64,000 bases of DNA from Liquidambar formosana (GCA_039720395.1 CM077826.1:30624810-30688809), one strand, 5' to 3'. Positions 29,710 through 45,400 are shown, counted from the stretch's first letter. A program made the numbers and translations. Notes: generated from the letters alone by a model not told the origin.

Positions 29710-31366
29710 TGTTGGGAATCTAACAAGAGGGAAAAATCGAAGTGCGGAATATAAAAATTTTTCCTACGATTCCCAATCCCATGAATCTAACTATGCATAA
29801 CACAAAATCAAACCCTAACTACAAAGAGGGTTAGAACACTTACAGAATTTTTGTCTTCTCCTTTTTGCTCCAAGCTTTGATTCCGGACAGCGGTGAATGA
29901 GCAGCCCAAGTGTGCTGCCTCCAACGGTATCCACACCTAGCTAGAGCTTCAAGTCCTTTCTTTCTTCTTCCTTGTTGTTGCTAGAGGTGGAGAAGAGAGA
30001 GAGAGAGAAGAGAGCCTCCAAGGGGCTGGACGGCTAGGGTTTATTGTGCAAGCCTCTTATGCCATGTCACACATAAGTGTGACTTATATAGGCAGCCCAC
30101 TAAAGGGGGCTGGCCATGGGGAAGAAACCCTAATAGGGTTATGTGTAATTACTCTTAATTGCACATTAACCCCTATTATTTGTATCAAATACAAATAGGC
30201 CCATAAAGAACTATTCTTTATTCACTAAAACCCTTTCTCTCATAGACTTTAAAGCCCTTCTTGCATGATCAGTGTGTGACCCATTGGGTTCACATCATTA
30301 AGTAGTAGGAATAGCACAAGGTGTGCACAATGGAACTCTTTCCATTTAGGGTCTAATTGGAACTCCTTCCAATTCCCTAATTGATTATAACTCACTTATA
30401 TCAATTAGGGCTTCTACTAACCATGAGTAACACCTAGCATATGGCTCATGGTGTGGTCCTTAATGAGGTGAATAGTCATTTACAATGAACCCTTCTGTTA
30501 TAGTTTATAGGTTACAATTGCATCCTTCCTTCAACACAATGTCTCCAATTGAAGTAATAGGACATGGAAGTCTGTCAAGTCCCTAGTTCAATTACTTTAT
30601 ACTCATTCATAGATATCAACTCATTGATGAACTCATGAAACTCTTTTCATATTCATCCTACCATGGCCATGGATTTAATGAGTTATATTATGAATGCTAT
30701 ATGAGACATTCTCTCTCTTTTCCTGAGAGTGATGGATCCCTTGTTGATCACTCACATGCCTTCACACACATAGCAGTAGGGCCAATGAACACCTTTGCAG
30801 ACCCCTGAATAGGATCTGCACTTAGTGTTATCAAACTTCTAAAGCTACATGCATAAGGCAACTATGGTGTCTCAGGTCTAAGGATTACTTGTACCACTAT
30901 AACAATGAGAAACTGATTGACAGGCAGGATAAAACTCCATTCAGTTTATCTCATATCTTTGGTCACATTCAGTGTACCTATTCTCGTAATAGGCACCCAC
31001 TTGTTGGTTGTAGTGTCTCCACACAAATAGCTTGAGACTAGCTATCCTCCTATAGAGTCAACCTAACAAGTGCTAGTCCTATGGTTCATTATTGTCCATC
31101 ATAGTGAACCTTCAACTAGGAATGCTTTAGGAGTTTAGTATAGAGATATATCTATAGTCTCAAAATTACAACTCTTTGTAATTCCATATTCTCAACTCTA
31201 ACTCCATGGACATATTATGTAAATATAAATGATGCATATAAACATAATAGAATAAGCCCTTTTATTAAATCAATAATAAATGTGACATACATAAATGAAA
31301 TCAAATGATTGTTCCTAATCCCTAAACAATCATCTCCATGATTGGCTCTAGGGCATAATCCTAACA
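29710..31366 (-). repeat. C array LTR 1 (outer 3' LTR)
   Basis: 1657 bp. Holds T at 29721 and A at 29766. The A is shared with G and D and is ancestral; the T is private and breaks the terminal pair of the U5 hairpin. Confidence 0.93.
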
Positions 31367-34300
31367 ATCTCCCACTTGCACTAAAGCCAATTGACCATGT
31401 ATCGCATACCTATCTTCTCAAGATGTTGGTCTTAGACATAACCAATTATGTTTTAAAGCTTTAGTCAGTAGGTCTACAAAAACTTATGTAGATAATATCT
31501 TCTGTAATGTATCTATTACCTTTTCCAATGATTCCTCTAATCACTTGGAATTGCCGCTCTATGTGTTTGGACTTTTGATGAGACCGTGATTCCTATACTT
31601 AAGCTATAGACCCATTGTTGTCACAAAACAAGGTGTGGGTAACTCAATGGAAGGAACAACTCCAAGTTCTAAATGAACTTATAGATCCAAACAGTCTCCT
31701 AGACAATGCGACAATTAATTCACCCTTAATAATGGAATCCACTGTATCTTTCATACAATTCTTCCATTAAGTATTTCACCAACTAAAGTGAATATAAAAT
31801 ATACCCCATATGGATTATTTCCAAATCCATATACCCATCTACTATGAGTTTACAATTTCCATATACAATCCAATATTCCAAATTTGAATTGATAGATAAC
31901 TATTTGTAACAATTACAACATAATAGATATCAGGTTCAATACATAGTGTAAAATAAGGCTTCTTAACACTTTAAGAATCTTACTTGTGTTATCCTAGGGC
32001 ACATGCCCTTGAATAATGAATTCTTATCTGAAGTAAATCAGACCTCCCTTAGAATTCTCCATGTTGAACTCCTTCAACATTTCAACTATGTTTGATGATT
32101 TGGAGATACTTAGCAATCTGTATGATCTATCTCTATAGATCTTATTGGATGCTTTTGCCAAATCTTTCATGAATTAGTTTTTCTCCAAAAACTAAAACGT
32201 TACATTAGATAACATTCATATATCATTCATAATGATTATGATGTCATCCATACTTAGGATAAAGAAAAACGATCGCACTCCCACTAACCTTTTATACACT
32301 CATGGTCCATCTATACAATGAGAGAAATCAAACAATTTGATTACTTCAACTTTATAGATGTTCTAATTATGAGAACCTTGTAGTCTATTAATAGACTTCT
32401 ATAACTTACACACTTTTATGGTTTTTCACCATTTGATATAACATCTTTATATCCTTTTTGACATATCTCATATTCAAAATGTGTGTTTATAGATAACAAG
32501 ATCCAAATGGATTTCAGCATAACTATTATCAAACAAGTTTCTTTATAGACAACTTTTTGCCTATGTTGAAAACATTCTTAAATAGCCAAGCCTTTTAGGT
32601 CTCTACCTGTCCATATTGGATTTAATGACTCTTAGTCATTTCTCAAGTTGATGTCAAACATCGCCTAATCATAATCAATAAGATTATCTTGGTGATCTTT
32701 ATCACCAAAGAACAATTCTTTCACATTCTAATGGAGATACAATATCTCTCTTATGTTAAAGAAATATCCAATTTGATCTATGAAAAGAATGTGGTGTAAT
32801 TAAAGGTTTTGCCTCAATAGGGGCAAGGGTTGGATCTTTGTTGGTTTGTGGCTTTACAAACAATTCTGTAAATTCTATCTACTTTTGCATCTTTCTTGAA
32901 TGAACTCTTTCTCAAGAAAATCCAGCAATCATCCTAATGGACAACTTTTGTTCATTAGAGTAATAGAAATACTATCCCAACCACTTTTAGGATATACCAC
33001 AATTCAACACTTGCTTGACCTTATTTCCAGATTGTCTACATTATGTTTCCAGACAAACGTAGCACAAGCCCAAGCCTTAACTTCTTTAAGTTGGGTTTCT
33101 TCCCATATCATATCTGATATAATTGGGACAAAACTGGAGTGAACCCTAAATTATCAATACGTAGCAATTTTAAGGTATATCCTAGATGGATACATTAGTA
33201 AAACTCATCATGGATCAAACCATATCTTAATAGGGTTCAATTCGTTCTCTTAGATTCACCATTGAGCTATGGTATTCTAAGATGAGTCTACTGTAATTGA
33301 ATGCATGCTCTACATGACTATATACATCACAATGTATTAGTCAAATTATAAATGTAACTCTTTCACTTCACCAAGTAAAAGATGGGTTTGGTCATCTCAT
33401 AACCAAGTCATAATCGTTACATTTAAATGAGAGTCTCTACATCTCTTGTATTCTCGGAATACGTTGCATTCGCTCTAATTAGTCATTTAAATTCGGAAAT
33501 CAAATTTCTAGAATGTCTTAAATGACTTAGTTAAGAAATAAGTTCCCAAAATTAATCTAGCAACTCTTGCTCTATTAAATTTTAAAGGTAACTTATTATC
33601 TACTTAACTTTCTGCTTCCATTTAGATTACTCTAGAATCTAAAAAACCAAGAAGCAGAACTAACCAACAATTTAGTTTAGAGCATGAACCAAAACTTCAA
33701 AAGTTTGGTTCTTCTAGGAAGACTGATACTTTATCAAGTTCCCTTTACAATACCTTATGTTTACTACAAAATAATTATATTTCTTTGTCTTTGACTTTTC
33801 AAGACTTGCTTTCCTCTATGCTTCCATTTTAAATCACATCTAGCTTCTCAAGCTATTCTATGTGATTAATCATTTTTCAAAAGAATGATTATTAATAAAC
33901 AACTTTTATTACATCCTAGTCCAGAAGAAGTCCTATACAAGTACTATACTTTATAGTATTATTTCACTCATAATACAACCTTTGTATGTGATGTAGGACA
34001 TCAAAGGCACTTGCATTGACTAATTTTGCTTCTGAAGCTCATTAGTCATCAATACTATCATATAGCATGGCAACAAGATGCCAATTGCCCATAGTGTCTT
34101 TTTCTTCTTAGGATGTTTTATGGAGGGCCTTTAAGAAAAGGCCTAATAGCATATGAACAATCTCTTGAAATTAAGAACAATTCTCAATTTCCTAAGTCAA
34201 TCAAAGAAATTGGGTTTAGTCAAACTATCAATATCCTATATATTAGGAAATAGGGGTTTTGAGGTGAGTAATTAGGTAATCTACATCAACAGAGAATTAG

Positions 34301-37300
34301 ATTTCATTTTTATCCATAATGATTGGGTCTTTAATCATATGGTACCTCCCACTATTTTATCAAATTCCATACACCCTCTAATGGAATTCGGGAATCTCAT
34401 TCCTAATGGGGATTGGGGTCCCACTGTGACCTAGAAGCCTCACATGTTAGTTTCTTGACTTCTAACCCACAATAAGAAGACAACTCTTTGTCTATTGCTT
34501 CATAAGCAAGTTCCAATCGTTTTGCCTCTAGGGAATATACACCTCACATGTTAGTTTCTTGGAATACTTCCCTAGTTAAGTTAAACCCATCATTCACACA
34601 GGTATGTTTCGCCAAATATATACCTCACATGTTAGTTTCTTGGTATATACCAGTTTAGGCACCCCATGATATCTCATATGTGATAGTTTCAAGTAATGTC
34701 TTTAGCATGGGTAGCTCCTACATGTCTGCAGCCAGGTACCCACATTAAGGGACGTTAGATGATCCTATAATGATGGAAGGCAATGAAGAATTCATTCCCC
34801 AATGACTTCTCCATTTTCAACTTAATATTAAATAAGAGGGGTTTTAAAGGGTCTCATCAAATTAACATGCATCCTATGTATCAAAATTTAAACATATAAA
34901 TTATGCTATTTATAATCATACATCTCATGCTATTATAAATCATACATCGCATGCTATTATATATCAACATATATAAAGTACCATATTTTGATATTAGTCC
35001 CTAAGTGAATAGGTAACATATACCAAACTATAGTATTGGAGCTAATACAATTATCTCATAAATTAAAGCTCCCACGATGATGATTATGGACTTTGAGAGG
35101 ATTCAATCCAAGCCAATAGATTGAATCTAAGGTCTAAGGTGGGTGTAGGTGATCGTAAAATAAACCATTCGTAACATGCATGCTTTCATGAAAAACTTCT
35201 TTAAGCTTTTAAGTCCTTCAATCTGCTCCCTTGGCTTGATGGTCTCCACCATTGGCTTGTTGGTCTCCACCATTGGCTTGTTGGGCTCCATCATACTCCT
35301 TTGGGTCCACCATGCTCCTTAGTGCGCTCTCGATTACATAACATTTACATAATATATAGAAAGGGATACATAAGGGGAATGTGGGGTACATAAGAGAATG
35401 ATAGAGAGAGAGGGAAGGTGGCATGCAAGCCCCAAATAATAAATTACATCACCATAATAAAATTACAACTCTTGAAAAATTATTACAACCCATTCATAAG
35501 ACGGCCAATCACAATTGGTTTAAGGGGTATAGTCCATAATCATCATCCAAACACATACATACAATCTCATTGCATAATGTAAAGAAAAACTGTAAGCATT
35601 AAAACATATGGGCATTATGGTAATTCTCTTGAATGATTTACATTAATCTCATTAATGCATCCTAATCTTATTAGGTTTTAACAAAAATATCCAGAATTAA
35701 ATAAAGTCTTAACATTTAAGACATTACAGTTTCAATTAATCAAATTAATTTAAAACATGTAAAGTTTCCTAAAATAACTCTAATATCTAATATTAGGGTT
35801 TCCTTAATTAAACAAAACAATTTCATTTAATTAAGAATTTCCAGATTTTAATTTAATCCCTAATTGTGTTTTAAACCATTTAAAACATTATAAAATTAAT
35901 CAATATTAATTAAATAATTAATATAGGAATTAAATAAAATCATTAAAATGATGAATTAGTGTATTAGGGTTTCCTAAAACCCTAAACCCTAAATGCATAA
36001 CCCTAAACCCTAAATGCAAGCCCTAATCATTAAATTCCTTATGATTGGTCATTTAATGACCAATCATTAAAACCCTAGGTTCATACGGTATTTAATAAAA
36101 GGGATTAGGGTTTAATTAATGCCAAATAGGTTATTTATTACCCTTAATTAATTACACTAATTAGGGTTATCAAAACCCTAACCCTAGACATCATTAATGG
36201 TATTAATTATGCCCTAACAATTAATAACCATGATTGGTCATTTAATGACCAATCATTAACTCTTAATTAAGGTAATTAATATTCCAATTAGGGTTCTAAT
36301 TAATGCCATAATGAAATTAGGGTTTCATCATTAACTCAAAATTAGGGTTTCATCCTTAACTCTATGCAGCCGTCACTACCAGGGGGCTGCCTGAGCTTGG
36401 CTAGGCTGCCATGGCCACCAACGGCTGTGGGAGGCCATGGCCAGCCAAGGGAGAACATCCTAGGGGTGTGGGACAAGCCCTTGGACACGTGAGAAGAGGT
36501 GGAAGTGGCTGCCATCATCAAGAACAATCAGGGTTTCCAAAACCCATTGCTGGAGCCATTGTTGCAGACCTTGAAGGTCACAATAGCTTCTAAATCCTTA
36601 TCAATTCGACTCCTCCATTGAAACCAGCTTTTGTATCATGTCCCTACATGAAATACTAAGCTAATAGAAGAGGTTTGGATGATCAAATCATCACCAATTG
36701 TTCTAAACAATTAAAACAACAGTAGGCTGCCCAGAATTTGACAGCACACTGTCCATGATCAGAAATTGATTTAAAACCCAGCAAGATGAATGAATTAGGC
36801 TACCAAATGAATTTTCCCAGTATCCTACATGTCTTAGGAAACTAATGCAATTGGTTTCATGCAATTTGGAGTTCCCTAACTCAAGTTCTAATCAAAACTC
36901 CATTGATGACTTTTCTGCAGAGAAAATCTGCTATGCTGTTCATGAAAAATTTTCAAACTTTTTGAATCTTTTTCCATCAAAACCTTTTTGAAACTTAAAG
37001 AAAATCATATACACATGATATATAATGATCCTACAATGATCTTCCATCATAAATACAGCAGCTTTAATTAGAATTAATTGCAAGAACCTTAGGGTTCTAA
37101 AACCCAGATTCAGCCTCCATGGTGTTCTTCTCCTTCTTCCTTCTGTTCTAGCATCTTAATCCAATTATGATGCATCTAAATGCTTGGGAACCTTTCCCTA
37201 CCATGTCTAGAACATAAGCCAAGTGGTGGCAACCATTGCCATGCCTTTGATCTCCATCAATAACTCAAAGTTGTGGCTATTGCATCATTCCCGAGCAAAA

Positions 37301-37762
37301 CTGTCTTTCCAGACAGCCTGTAGTAAAAAATTCATAACTTTCACTACAGAACTCGGATTGACGCACCGTTTGTTGGGTTGGAAAGCTTATTCAAAGAGCT
37401 TTCTAACCATATATGGCTCGAAAATTTTGGAGAAGAACTCTGAATTCGGCAGGCAAAACAAGATGACGGTTTTTCATGGCTACCATGAAAACTGTTCATA
37501 ACAGTTTTATAAAACCCTAGTTTCCTTATTCTTCTTCTCCAAACTCAAACCCTATGCAACCTATTGCATCCATGGATACACTTAACTATCAATTAGAAGA
37601 GGAGTAGAAGAGAATTGACCTAGGGTTCCAAACCCTAGGTTCAGCCATGGAGGAAAACCAATTATGCAGAAAAATTTTCCAGATTTTTGAATCATTCAAC
37701 TATACCATAATTACCAGCCCATATGTATTTTGTATTATGCATAATCATGGCTCTGATACCAC
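31367..37762 (-). mobile_element. C array internal region, copy 1
   Basis: 6396 bp, 8053 bp upstream of an apparently identical copy. Polypurine tract GTGCAAGTGGGAGAT (minus) at 31367-31381. The pol remnants are barely readable: an SKHIERQF-like RNase H tail near 31545-31580, RT remnants near 32100-32300, and a gag remnant near 34100-34270 (DIDSLTKPNFFDWLRKLRIV-like, with stops). The leader 34290-37745 keeps the 20-bp repeats, small ORF, telo-box block with two CCAAT palindromes (36041-36067, 36230-36256), and a perfect primer site TGGTATCAGAGCC (37749-37761). Confidence 0.88.
35218..35424 (-). CDS. Conserved small leader ORF, copy C1 (68 aa)
   Basis: MPPSLSLYHSLMYPTFPLCI, then KCYVIESALRSMVDPKEYDG and three Gly/Asp units ending HQAKGAD. 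One more GGD-type repeat than in A, B and D. The N-terminus follows the D frame rather than the A/B one, while the C-terminal block is shared with all. Confidence 0.4.
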   Translation of the reverse strand: MPPSLSLYHSLMYPTFPLCIPFYILCKCYVIESALRSMVDPKEYDGAQQANGGDQQANGGDHQAKGAD

Positions 37763-39419
37763 TGTTGGGAATCGAACAAGAGGGAAAAATCGAAGTGCGG
37801 AATATAAAAATTTTTCCTGCGATTCCCAATCCCATGAATCTAACTATGCATAACACAAAATCAAACCCTAACTACAAAGAGGGTTAGAACACTTACAGAA
37901 TTTTTGTCTTCTCCTTTTTGCTCCAAGCTTTGATTCCGGACAGCGGTGAATGAGCAGCCCAAGTGTGCTGCCTCCAACGGTATCCACACCTAGCTAGAGC
38001 TTCAAGTCCTTTCTTTCTTCTTCCTTGTTGTTGCTAGAGGTGGAGAAGAGAGAGAGAGAGAAGAGAGCCTCCAAGGGGCTGGACGGCTAGGGTTTATTGT
38101 GCAAGCCTCTTATGCCATGTCACACATAAGTGTGACTTATATAGGCAGCCCACTAAAGGGGGCTGGCCATGGGGAAGAAACCCTAATAGGGTTATGTGTA
38201 ATTACTCTTAATTGCACATTAACCCCTATTATTTGTATCAAATACAAATAGGCCCATAAAGAACTATTCTTTATTCACTAAAACCCTTTCTCTCATAGAC
38301 TTTAAAGCCCTTCTTGCATGATCAGTGTGTGACCCATTGGGTTCACATCATTAAGTAGTAGGAATAGCACAAGGTGTGCACAATGGAACTCTTTCCATTT
38401 AGGGTCTAATTGGAACTCCTTCCAATTCCCTAATTGATTATAACTCACTTATATCAATTAGGGCTTCTACTAACCATGAGTAACACCTAGCATATGGCTC
38501 ATGGTGTGGTCCTTAATGAGGTGAATAGTCATTTACAATGAACCCTTCTGTTATAGTTTATAGGTTACAATTGCATCCTTCCTTCAACACAATGTCTCCA
38601 ATTGAAGTAATAGGACATGGAAGTCTGTCAAGTCCCTAGTTCAATTACTTTATACTCATTCATAGATATCAACTCATTGATGAACTCATGAAACTCTTTT
38701 CATATTCATCCTACCATGGCCATGGATTTAATGAGTTATATTATGAATGCTATATGAGACATTCTCTCTCTTTTCCTGAGAGTGATGGATCCCTTGTTGA
38801 TCACTCACATGCCTTCACACACATAGCAGTAGGGCCAATGAACACCTTTGCAGACCCCTGAATAGGATCTGCACTTAGTGTTATCAAACTTCTAAAGCTA
38901 CATGCATAAGGCAACTATGGTGTCTCAGGTCTAAGGATTACTTGTACCACTATAACAATGAGAAACTGATTGACAGGCAGGATAAAACTCCATTCAGTTT
39001 ATCTCATATCTTTGGTCACATTCAGTGTACCTATTCTCGTAATAGGCACCCACTTGTTGGTTGTAGTGTCTCCACACAAATAGCTTGAGACTAGCTATCC
39101 TCCTATAGAGTCAACCTAACAAGTGCTAGTCCTATGGTTCATTATTGTCCATCATAGTGAACCTTCAACTAGGAATGCTTTAGGAGTTTAGTATAGAGAT
39201 ATATCTATAGTCTCAAAATTACAACTCTTTGTAATTCCATATTCTCAACTCTAACTCCATGGACATATTATGTAAATATAAATGATGCATATAAACATAA
39301 TAGAATAAGCCCTTTTATTAAATCAATAATAAATGTGACATACATAAATGAAATCAAATGATTGTTCCTAATCCCTAAACAATCATCTCCATGATTGGCT
39401 CTAGGGCATAATCCTAACA
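37763..39419 (-). repeat. C array LTR 2 (middle LTR)
   Basis: 1657 bp, apparently identical to LTR 3, including the derived G at 37819 that LTR 1 lacks. No target duplication at either side: it is flanked by a primer site on its left and a polypurine tract on its right, so it serves as 5' LTR of copy 1 and 3' LTR of copy 2. Confidence 0.93.
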
Positions 39420-42400
39420 ATCTCCCACTTGCACTAAAGCCAATTGACCATGTATCGCATACCTATCTTCTCAAGATGTTGGTCTTAGACATAACCAATT
39501 ATGTTTTAAAGCTTTAGTCAGTAGGTCTACAAAAACTTATGTAGATAATATCTTCTGTAATGTATCTATTACCTTTTCCAATGATTCCTCTAATCACTTG
39601 GAATTGCCGCTCTATGTGTTTGGACTTTTGATGAGACCGTGATTCCTATACTTAAGCTATAGACCCATTGTTGTCACAAAACAAGGTGTGGGTAACTCAA
39701 TGGAAGGAACAACTCCAAGTTCTAAATGAACTTATAGATCCAAACAGTCTCCTAGACAATGCGACAATTAATTCACCCTTAATAATGGAATCCACTGTAT
39801 CTTTCATACAATTCTTCCATTAAGTATTTCACCAACTAAAGTGAATATAAAATATACCCCATATGGATTATTTCCAAATCCATATACCCATCTACTATGA
39901 GTTTACAATTTCCATATACAATCCAATATTCCAAATTTGAATTGATAGATAACTATTTGTAACAATTACAACATAATAGATATCAGGTTCAATACATAGT
40001 GTAAAATAAGGCTTCTTAACACTTTAAGAATCTTACTTGTGTTATCCTAGGGCACATGCCCTTGAATAATGAATTCTTATCTGAAGTAAATCAGACCTCC
40101 CTTAGAATTCTCCATGTTGAACTCCTTCAACATTTCAACTATGTTTGATGATTTGGAGATACTTAGCAATCTGTATGATCTATCTCTATAGATCTTATTG
40201 GATGCTTTTGCCAAATCTTTCATGAATTAGTTTTTCTCCAAAAACTAAAACGTTACATTAGATAACATTCATATATCATTCATAATGATTATGATGTCAT
40301 CCATACTTAGGATAAAGAAAAACGATCGCACTCCCACTAACCTTTTATACACTCATGGTCCATCTATACAATGAGAGAAATCAAACAATTTGATTACTTC
40401 AACTTTATAGATGTTCTAATTATGAGAACCTTGTAGTCTATTAATAGACTTCTATAACTTACACACTTTTATGGTTTTTCACCATTTGATATAACATCTT
40501 TATATCCTTTTTGACATATCTCATATTCAAAATGTGTGTTTATAGATAACAAGATCCAAATGGATTTCAGCATAACTATTATCAAACAAGTTTCTTTATA
40601 GACAACTTTTTGCCTATGTTGAAAACATTCTTAAATAGCCAAGCCTTTTAGGTCTCTACCTGTCCATATTGGATTTAATGACTCTTAGTCATTTCTCAAG
40701 TTGATGTCAAACATCGCCTAATCATAATCAATAAGATTATCTTGGTGATCTTTATCACCAAAGAACAATTCTTTCACATTCTAATGGAGATACAATATCT
40801 CTCTTATGTTAAAGAAATATCCAATTTGATCTATGAAAAGAATGTGGTGTAATTAAAGGTTTTGCCTCAATAGGGGCAAGGGTTGGATCTTTGTTGGTTT
40901 GTGGCTTTACAAACAATTCTGTAAATTCTATCTACTTTTGCATCTTTCTTGAATGAACTCTTTCTCAAGAAAATCCAGCAATCATCCTAATGGACAACTT
41001 TTGTTCATTAGAGTAATAGAAATACTATCCCAACCACTTTTAGGATATACCACAATTCAACACTTGCTTGACCTTATTTCCAGATTGTCTACATTATGTT
41101 TCCAGACAAACGTAGCACAAGCCCAAGCCTTAACTTCTTTAAGTTGGGTTTCTTCCCATATCATATCTGATATAATTGGGACAAAACTGGAGTGAACCCT
41201 AAATTATCAATACGTAGCAATTTTAAGGTATATCCTAGATGGATACATTAGTAAAACTCATCATGGATCAAACCATATCTTAATAGGGTTCAATTCGTTC
41301 TCTTAGATTCACCATTGAGCTATGGTATTCTAAGATGAGTCTACTGTAATTGAATGCATGCTCTACATGACTATATACATCACAATGTATTAGTCAAATT
41401 ATAAATGTAACTCTTTCACTTCACCAAGTAAAAGATGGGTTTGGTCATCTCATAACCAAGTCATAATCGTTACATTTAAATGAGAGTCTCTACATCTCTT
41501 GTATTCTCGGAATACGTTGCATTCGCTCTAATTAGTCATTTAAATTCGGAAATCAAATTTCTAGAATGTCTTAAATGACTTAGTTAAGAAATAAGTTCCC
41601 AAAATTAATCTAGCAACTCTTGCTCTATTAAATTTTAAAGGTAACTTATTATCTACTTAACTTTCTGCTTCCATTTAGATTACTCTAGAATCTAAAAAAC
41701 CAAGAAGCAGAACTAACCAACAATTTAGTTTAGAGCATGAACCAAAACTTCAAAAGTTTGGTTCTTCTAGGAAGACTGATACTTTATCAAGTTCCCTTTA
41801 CAATACCTTATGTTTACTACAAAATAATTATATTTCTTTGTCTTTGACTTTTCAAGACTTGCTTTCCTCTATGCTTCCATTTTAAATCACATCTAGCTTC
41901 TCAAGCTATTCTATGTGATTAATCATTTTTCAAAAGAATGATTATTAATAAACAACTTTTATTACATCCTAGTCCAGAAGAAGTCCTATACAAGTACTAT
42001 ACTTTATAGTATTATTTCACTCATAATACAACCTTTGTATGTGATGTAGGACATCAAAGGCACTTGCATTGACTAATTTTGCTTCTGAAGCTCATTAGTC
42101 ATCAATACTATCATATAGCATGGCAACAAGATGCCAATTGCCCATAGTGTCTTTTTCTTCTTAGGATGTTTTATGGAGGGCCTTTAAGAAAAGGCCTAAT
42201 AGCATATGAACAATCTCTTGAAATTAAGAACAATTCTCAATTTCCTAAGTCAATCAAAGAAATTGGGTTTAGTCAAACTATCAATATCCTATATATTAGG
42301 AAATAGGGGTTTTGAGGTGAGTAATTAGGTAATCTACATCAACAGAGAATTAGATTTCATTTTTATCCATAATGATTGGGTCTTTAATCATATGGTACCT

Positions 42401-45400
42401 CCCACTATTTTATCAAATTCCATACACCCTCTAATGGAATTCGGGAATCTCATTCCTAATGGGGATTGGGGTCCCACTGTGACCTAGAAGCCTCACATGT
42501 TAGTTTCTTGACTTCTAACCCACAATAAGAAGACAACTCTTTGTCTATTGCTTCATAAGCAAGTTCCAATCGTTTTGCCTCTAGGGAATATACACCTCAC
42601 ATGTTAGTTTCTTGGAATACTTCCCTAGTTAAGTTAAACCCATCATTCACACAGGTATGTTTCGCCAAATATATACCTCACATGTTAGTTTCTTGGTATA
42701 TACCAGTTTAGGCACCCCATGATATCTCATATGTGATAGTTTCAAGTAATGTCTTTAGCATGGGTAGCTCCTACATGTCTGCAGCCAGGTACCCACATTA
42801 AGGGACGTTAGATGATCCTATAATGATGGAAGGCAATGAAGAATTCATTCCCCAATGACTTCTCCATTTTCAACTTAATATTAAATAAGAGGGGTTTTAA
42901 AGGGTCTCATCAAATTAACATGCATCCTATGTATCAAAATTTAAACATATAAATTATGCTATTTATAATCATACATCTCATGCTATTATAAATCATACAT
43001 CGCATGCTATTATATATCAACATATATAAAGTACCATATTTTGATATTAGTCCCTAAGTGAATAGGTAACATATACCAAACTATAGTATTGGAGCTAATA
43101 CAATTATCTCATAAATTAAAGCTCCCACGATGATGATTATGGACTTTGAGAGGATTCAATCCAAGCCAATAGATTGAATCTAAGGTCTAAGGTGGGTGTA
43201 GGTGATCGTAAAATAAACCATTCGTAACATGCATGCTTTCATGAAAAACTTCTTTAAGCTTTTAAGTCCTTCAATCTGCTCCCTTGGCTTGATGGTCTCC
43301 ACCATTGGCTTGTTGGTCTCCACCATTGGCTTGTTGGGCTCCATCATACTCCTTTGGGTCCACCATGCTCCTTAGTGCGCTCTCGATTACATAACATTTA
43401 CATAATATATAGAAAGGGATACATAAGGGGAATGTGGGGTACATAAGAGAATGATAGAGAGAGAGGGAAGGTGGCATGCAAGCCCCAAATAATAAATTAC
43501 ATCACCATAATAAAATTACAACTCTTGAAAAATTATTACAACCCATTCATAAGACGGCCAATCACAATTGGTTTAAGGGGTATAGTCCATAATCATCATC
43601 CAAACACATACATACAATCTCATTGCATAATGTAAAGAAAAACTGTAAGCATTAAAACATATGGGCATTATGGTAATTCTCTTGAATGATTTACATTAAT
43701 CTCATTAATGCATCCTAATCTTATTAGGTTTTAACAAAAATATCCAGAATTAAATAAAGTCTTAACATTTAAGACATTACAGTTTCAATTAATCAAATTA
43801 ATTTAAAACATGTAAAGTTTCCTAAAATAACTCTAATATCTAATATTAGGGTTTCCTTAATTAAACAAAACAATTTCATTTAATTAAGAATTTCCAGATT
43901 TTAATTTAATCCCTAATTGTGTTTTAAACCATTTAAAACATTATAAAATTAATCAATATTAATTAAATAATTAATATAGGAATTAAATAAAATCATTAAA
44001 ATGATGAATTAGTGTATTAGGGTTTCCTAAAACCCTAAACCCTAAATGCATAACCCTAAACCCTAAATGCAAGCCCTAATCATTAAATTCCTTATGATTG
44101 GTCATTTAATGACCAATCATTAAAACCCTAGGTTCATACGGTATTTAATAAAAGGGATTAGGGTTTAATTAATGCCAAATAGGTTATTTATTACCCTTAA
44201 TTAATTACACTAATTAGGGTTATCAAAACCCTAACCCTAGACATCATTAATGGTATTAATTATGCCCTAACAATTAATAACCATGATTGGTCATTTAATG
44301 ACCAATCATTAACTCTTAATTAAGGTAATTAATATTCCAATTAGGGTTCTAATTAATGCCATAATGAAATTAGGGTTTCATCATTAACTCAAAATTAGGG
44401 TTTCATCCTTAACTCTATGCAGCCGTCACTACCAGGGGGCTGCCTGAGCTTGGCTAGGCTGCCATGGCCACCAACGGCTGTGGGAGGCCATGGCCAGCCA
44501 AGGGAGAACATCCTAGGGGTGTGGGACAAGCCCTTGGACACGTGAGAAGAGGTGGAAGTGGCTGCCATCATCAAGAACAATCAGGGTTTCCAAAACCCAT
44601 TGCTGGAGCCATTGTTGCAGACCTTGAAGGTCACAATAGCTTCTAAATCCTTATCAATTCGACTCCTCCATTGAAACCAGCTTTTGTATCATGTCCCTAC
44701 ATGAAATACTAAGCTAATAGAAGAGGTTTGGATGATCAAATCATCACCAATTGTTCTAAACAATTAAAACAACAGTAGGCTGCCCAGAATTTGACAGCAC
44801 ACTGTCCATGATCAGAAATTGATTTAAAACCCAGCAAGATGAATGAATTAGGCTACCAAATGAATTTTCCCAGTATCCTACATGTCTTAGGAAACTAATG
44901 CAATTGGTTTCATGCAATTTGGAGTTCCCTAACTCAAGTTCTAATCAAAACTCCATTGATGACTTTTCTGCAGAGAAAATCTGCTATGCTGTTCATGAAA
45001 AATTTTCAAACTTTTTGAATCTTTTTCCATCAAAACCTTTTTGAAACTTAAAGAAAATCATATACACATGATATATAATGATCCTACAATGATCTTCCAT
45101 CATAAATACAGCAGCTTTAATTAGAATTAATTGCAAGAACCTTAGGGTTCTAAAACCCAGATTCAGCCTCCATGGTGTTCTTCTCCTTCTTCCTTCTGTT
45201 CTAGCATCTTAATCCAATTATGATGCATCTAAATGCTTGGGAACCTTTCCCTACCATGTCTAGAACATAAGCCAAGTGGTGGCAACCATTGCCATGCCTT
45301 TGATCTCCATCAATAACTCAAAGTTGTGGCTATTGCATCATTCCCGAGCAAAACTGTCTTTCCAGACAGCCTGTAGTAAAAAATTCATAACTTTCACTAC

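Noticed and set aside
32900..33142. Plus-strand 80-residue ORF repeated at 40953-41195
   Set aside because: Antisense shadow over degenerate copia pol; it recurs only because of the 8053-bp duplication.
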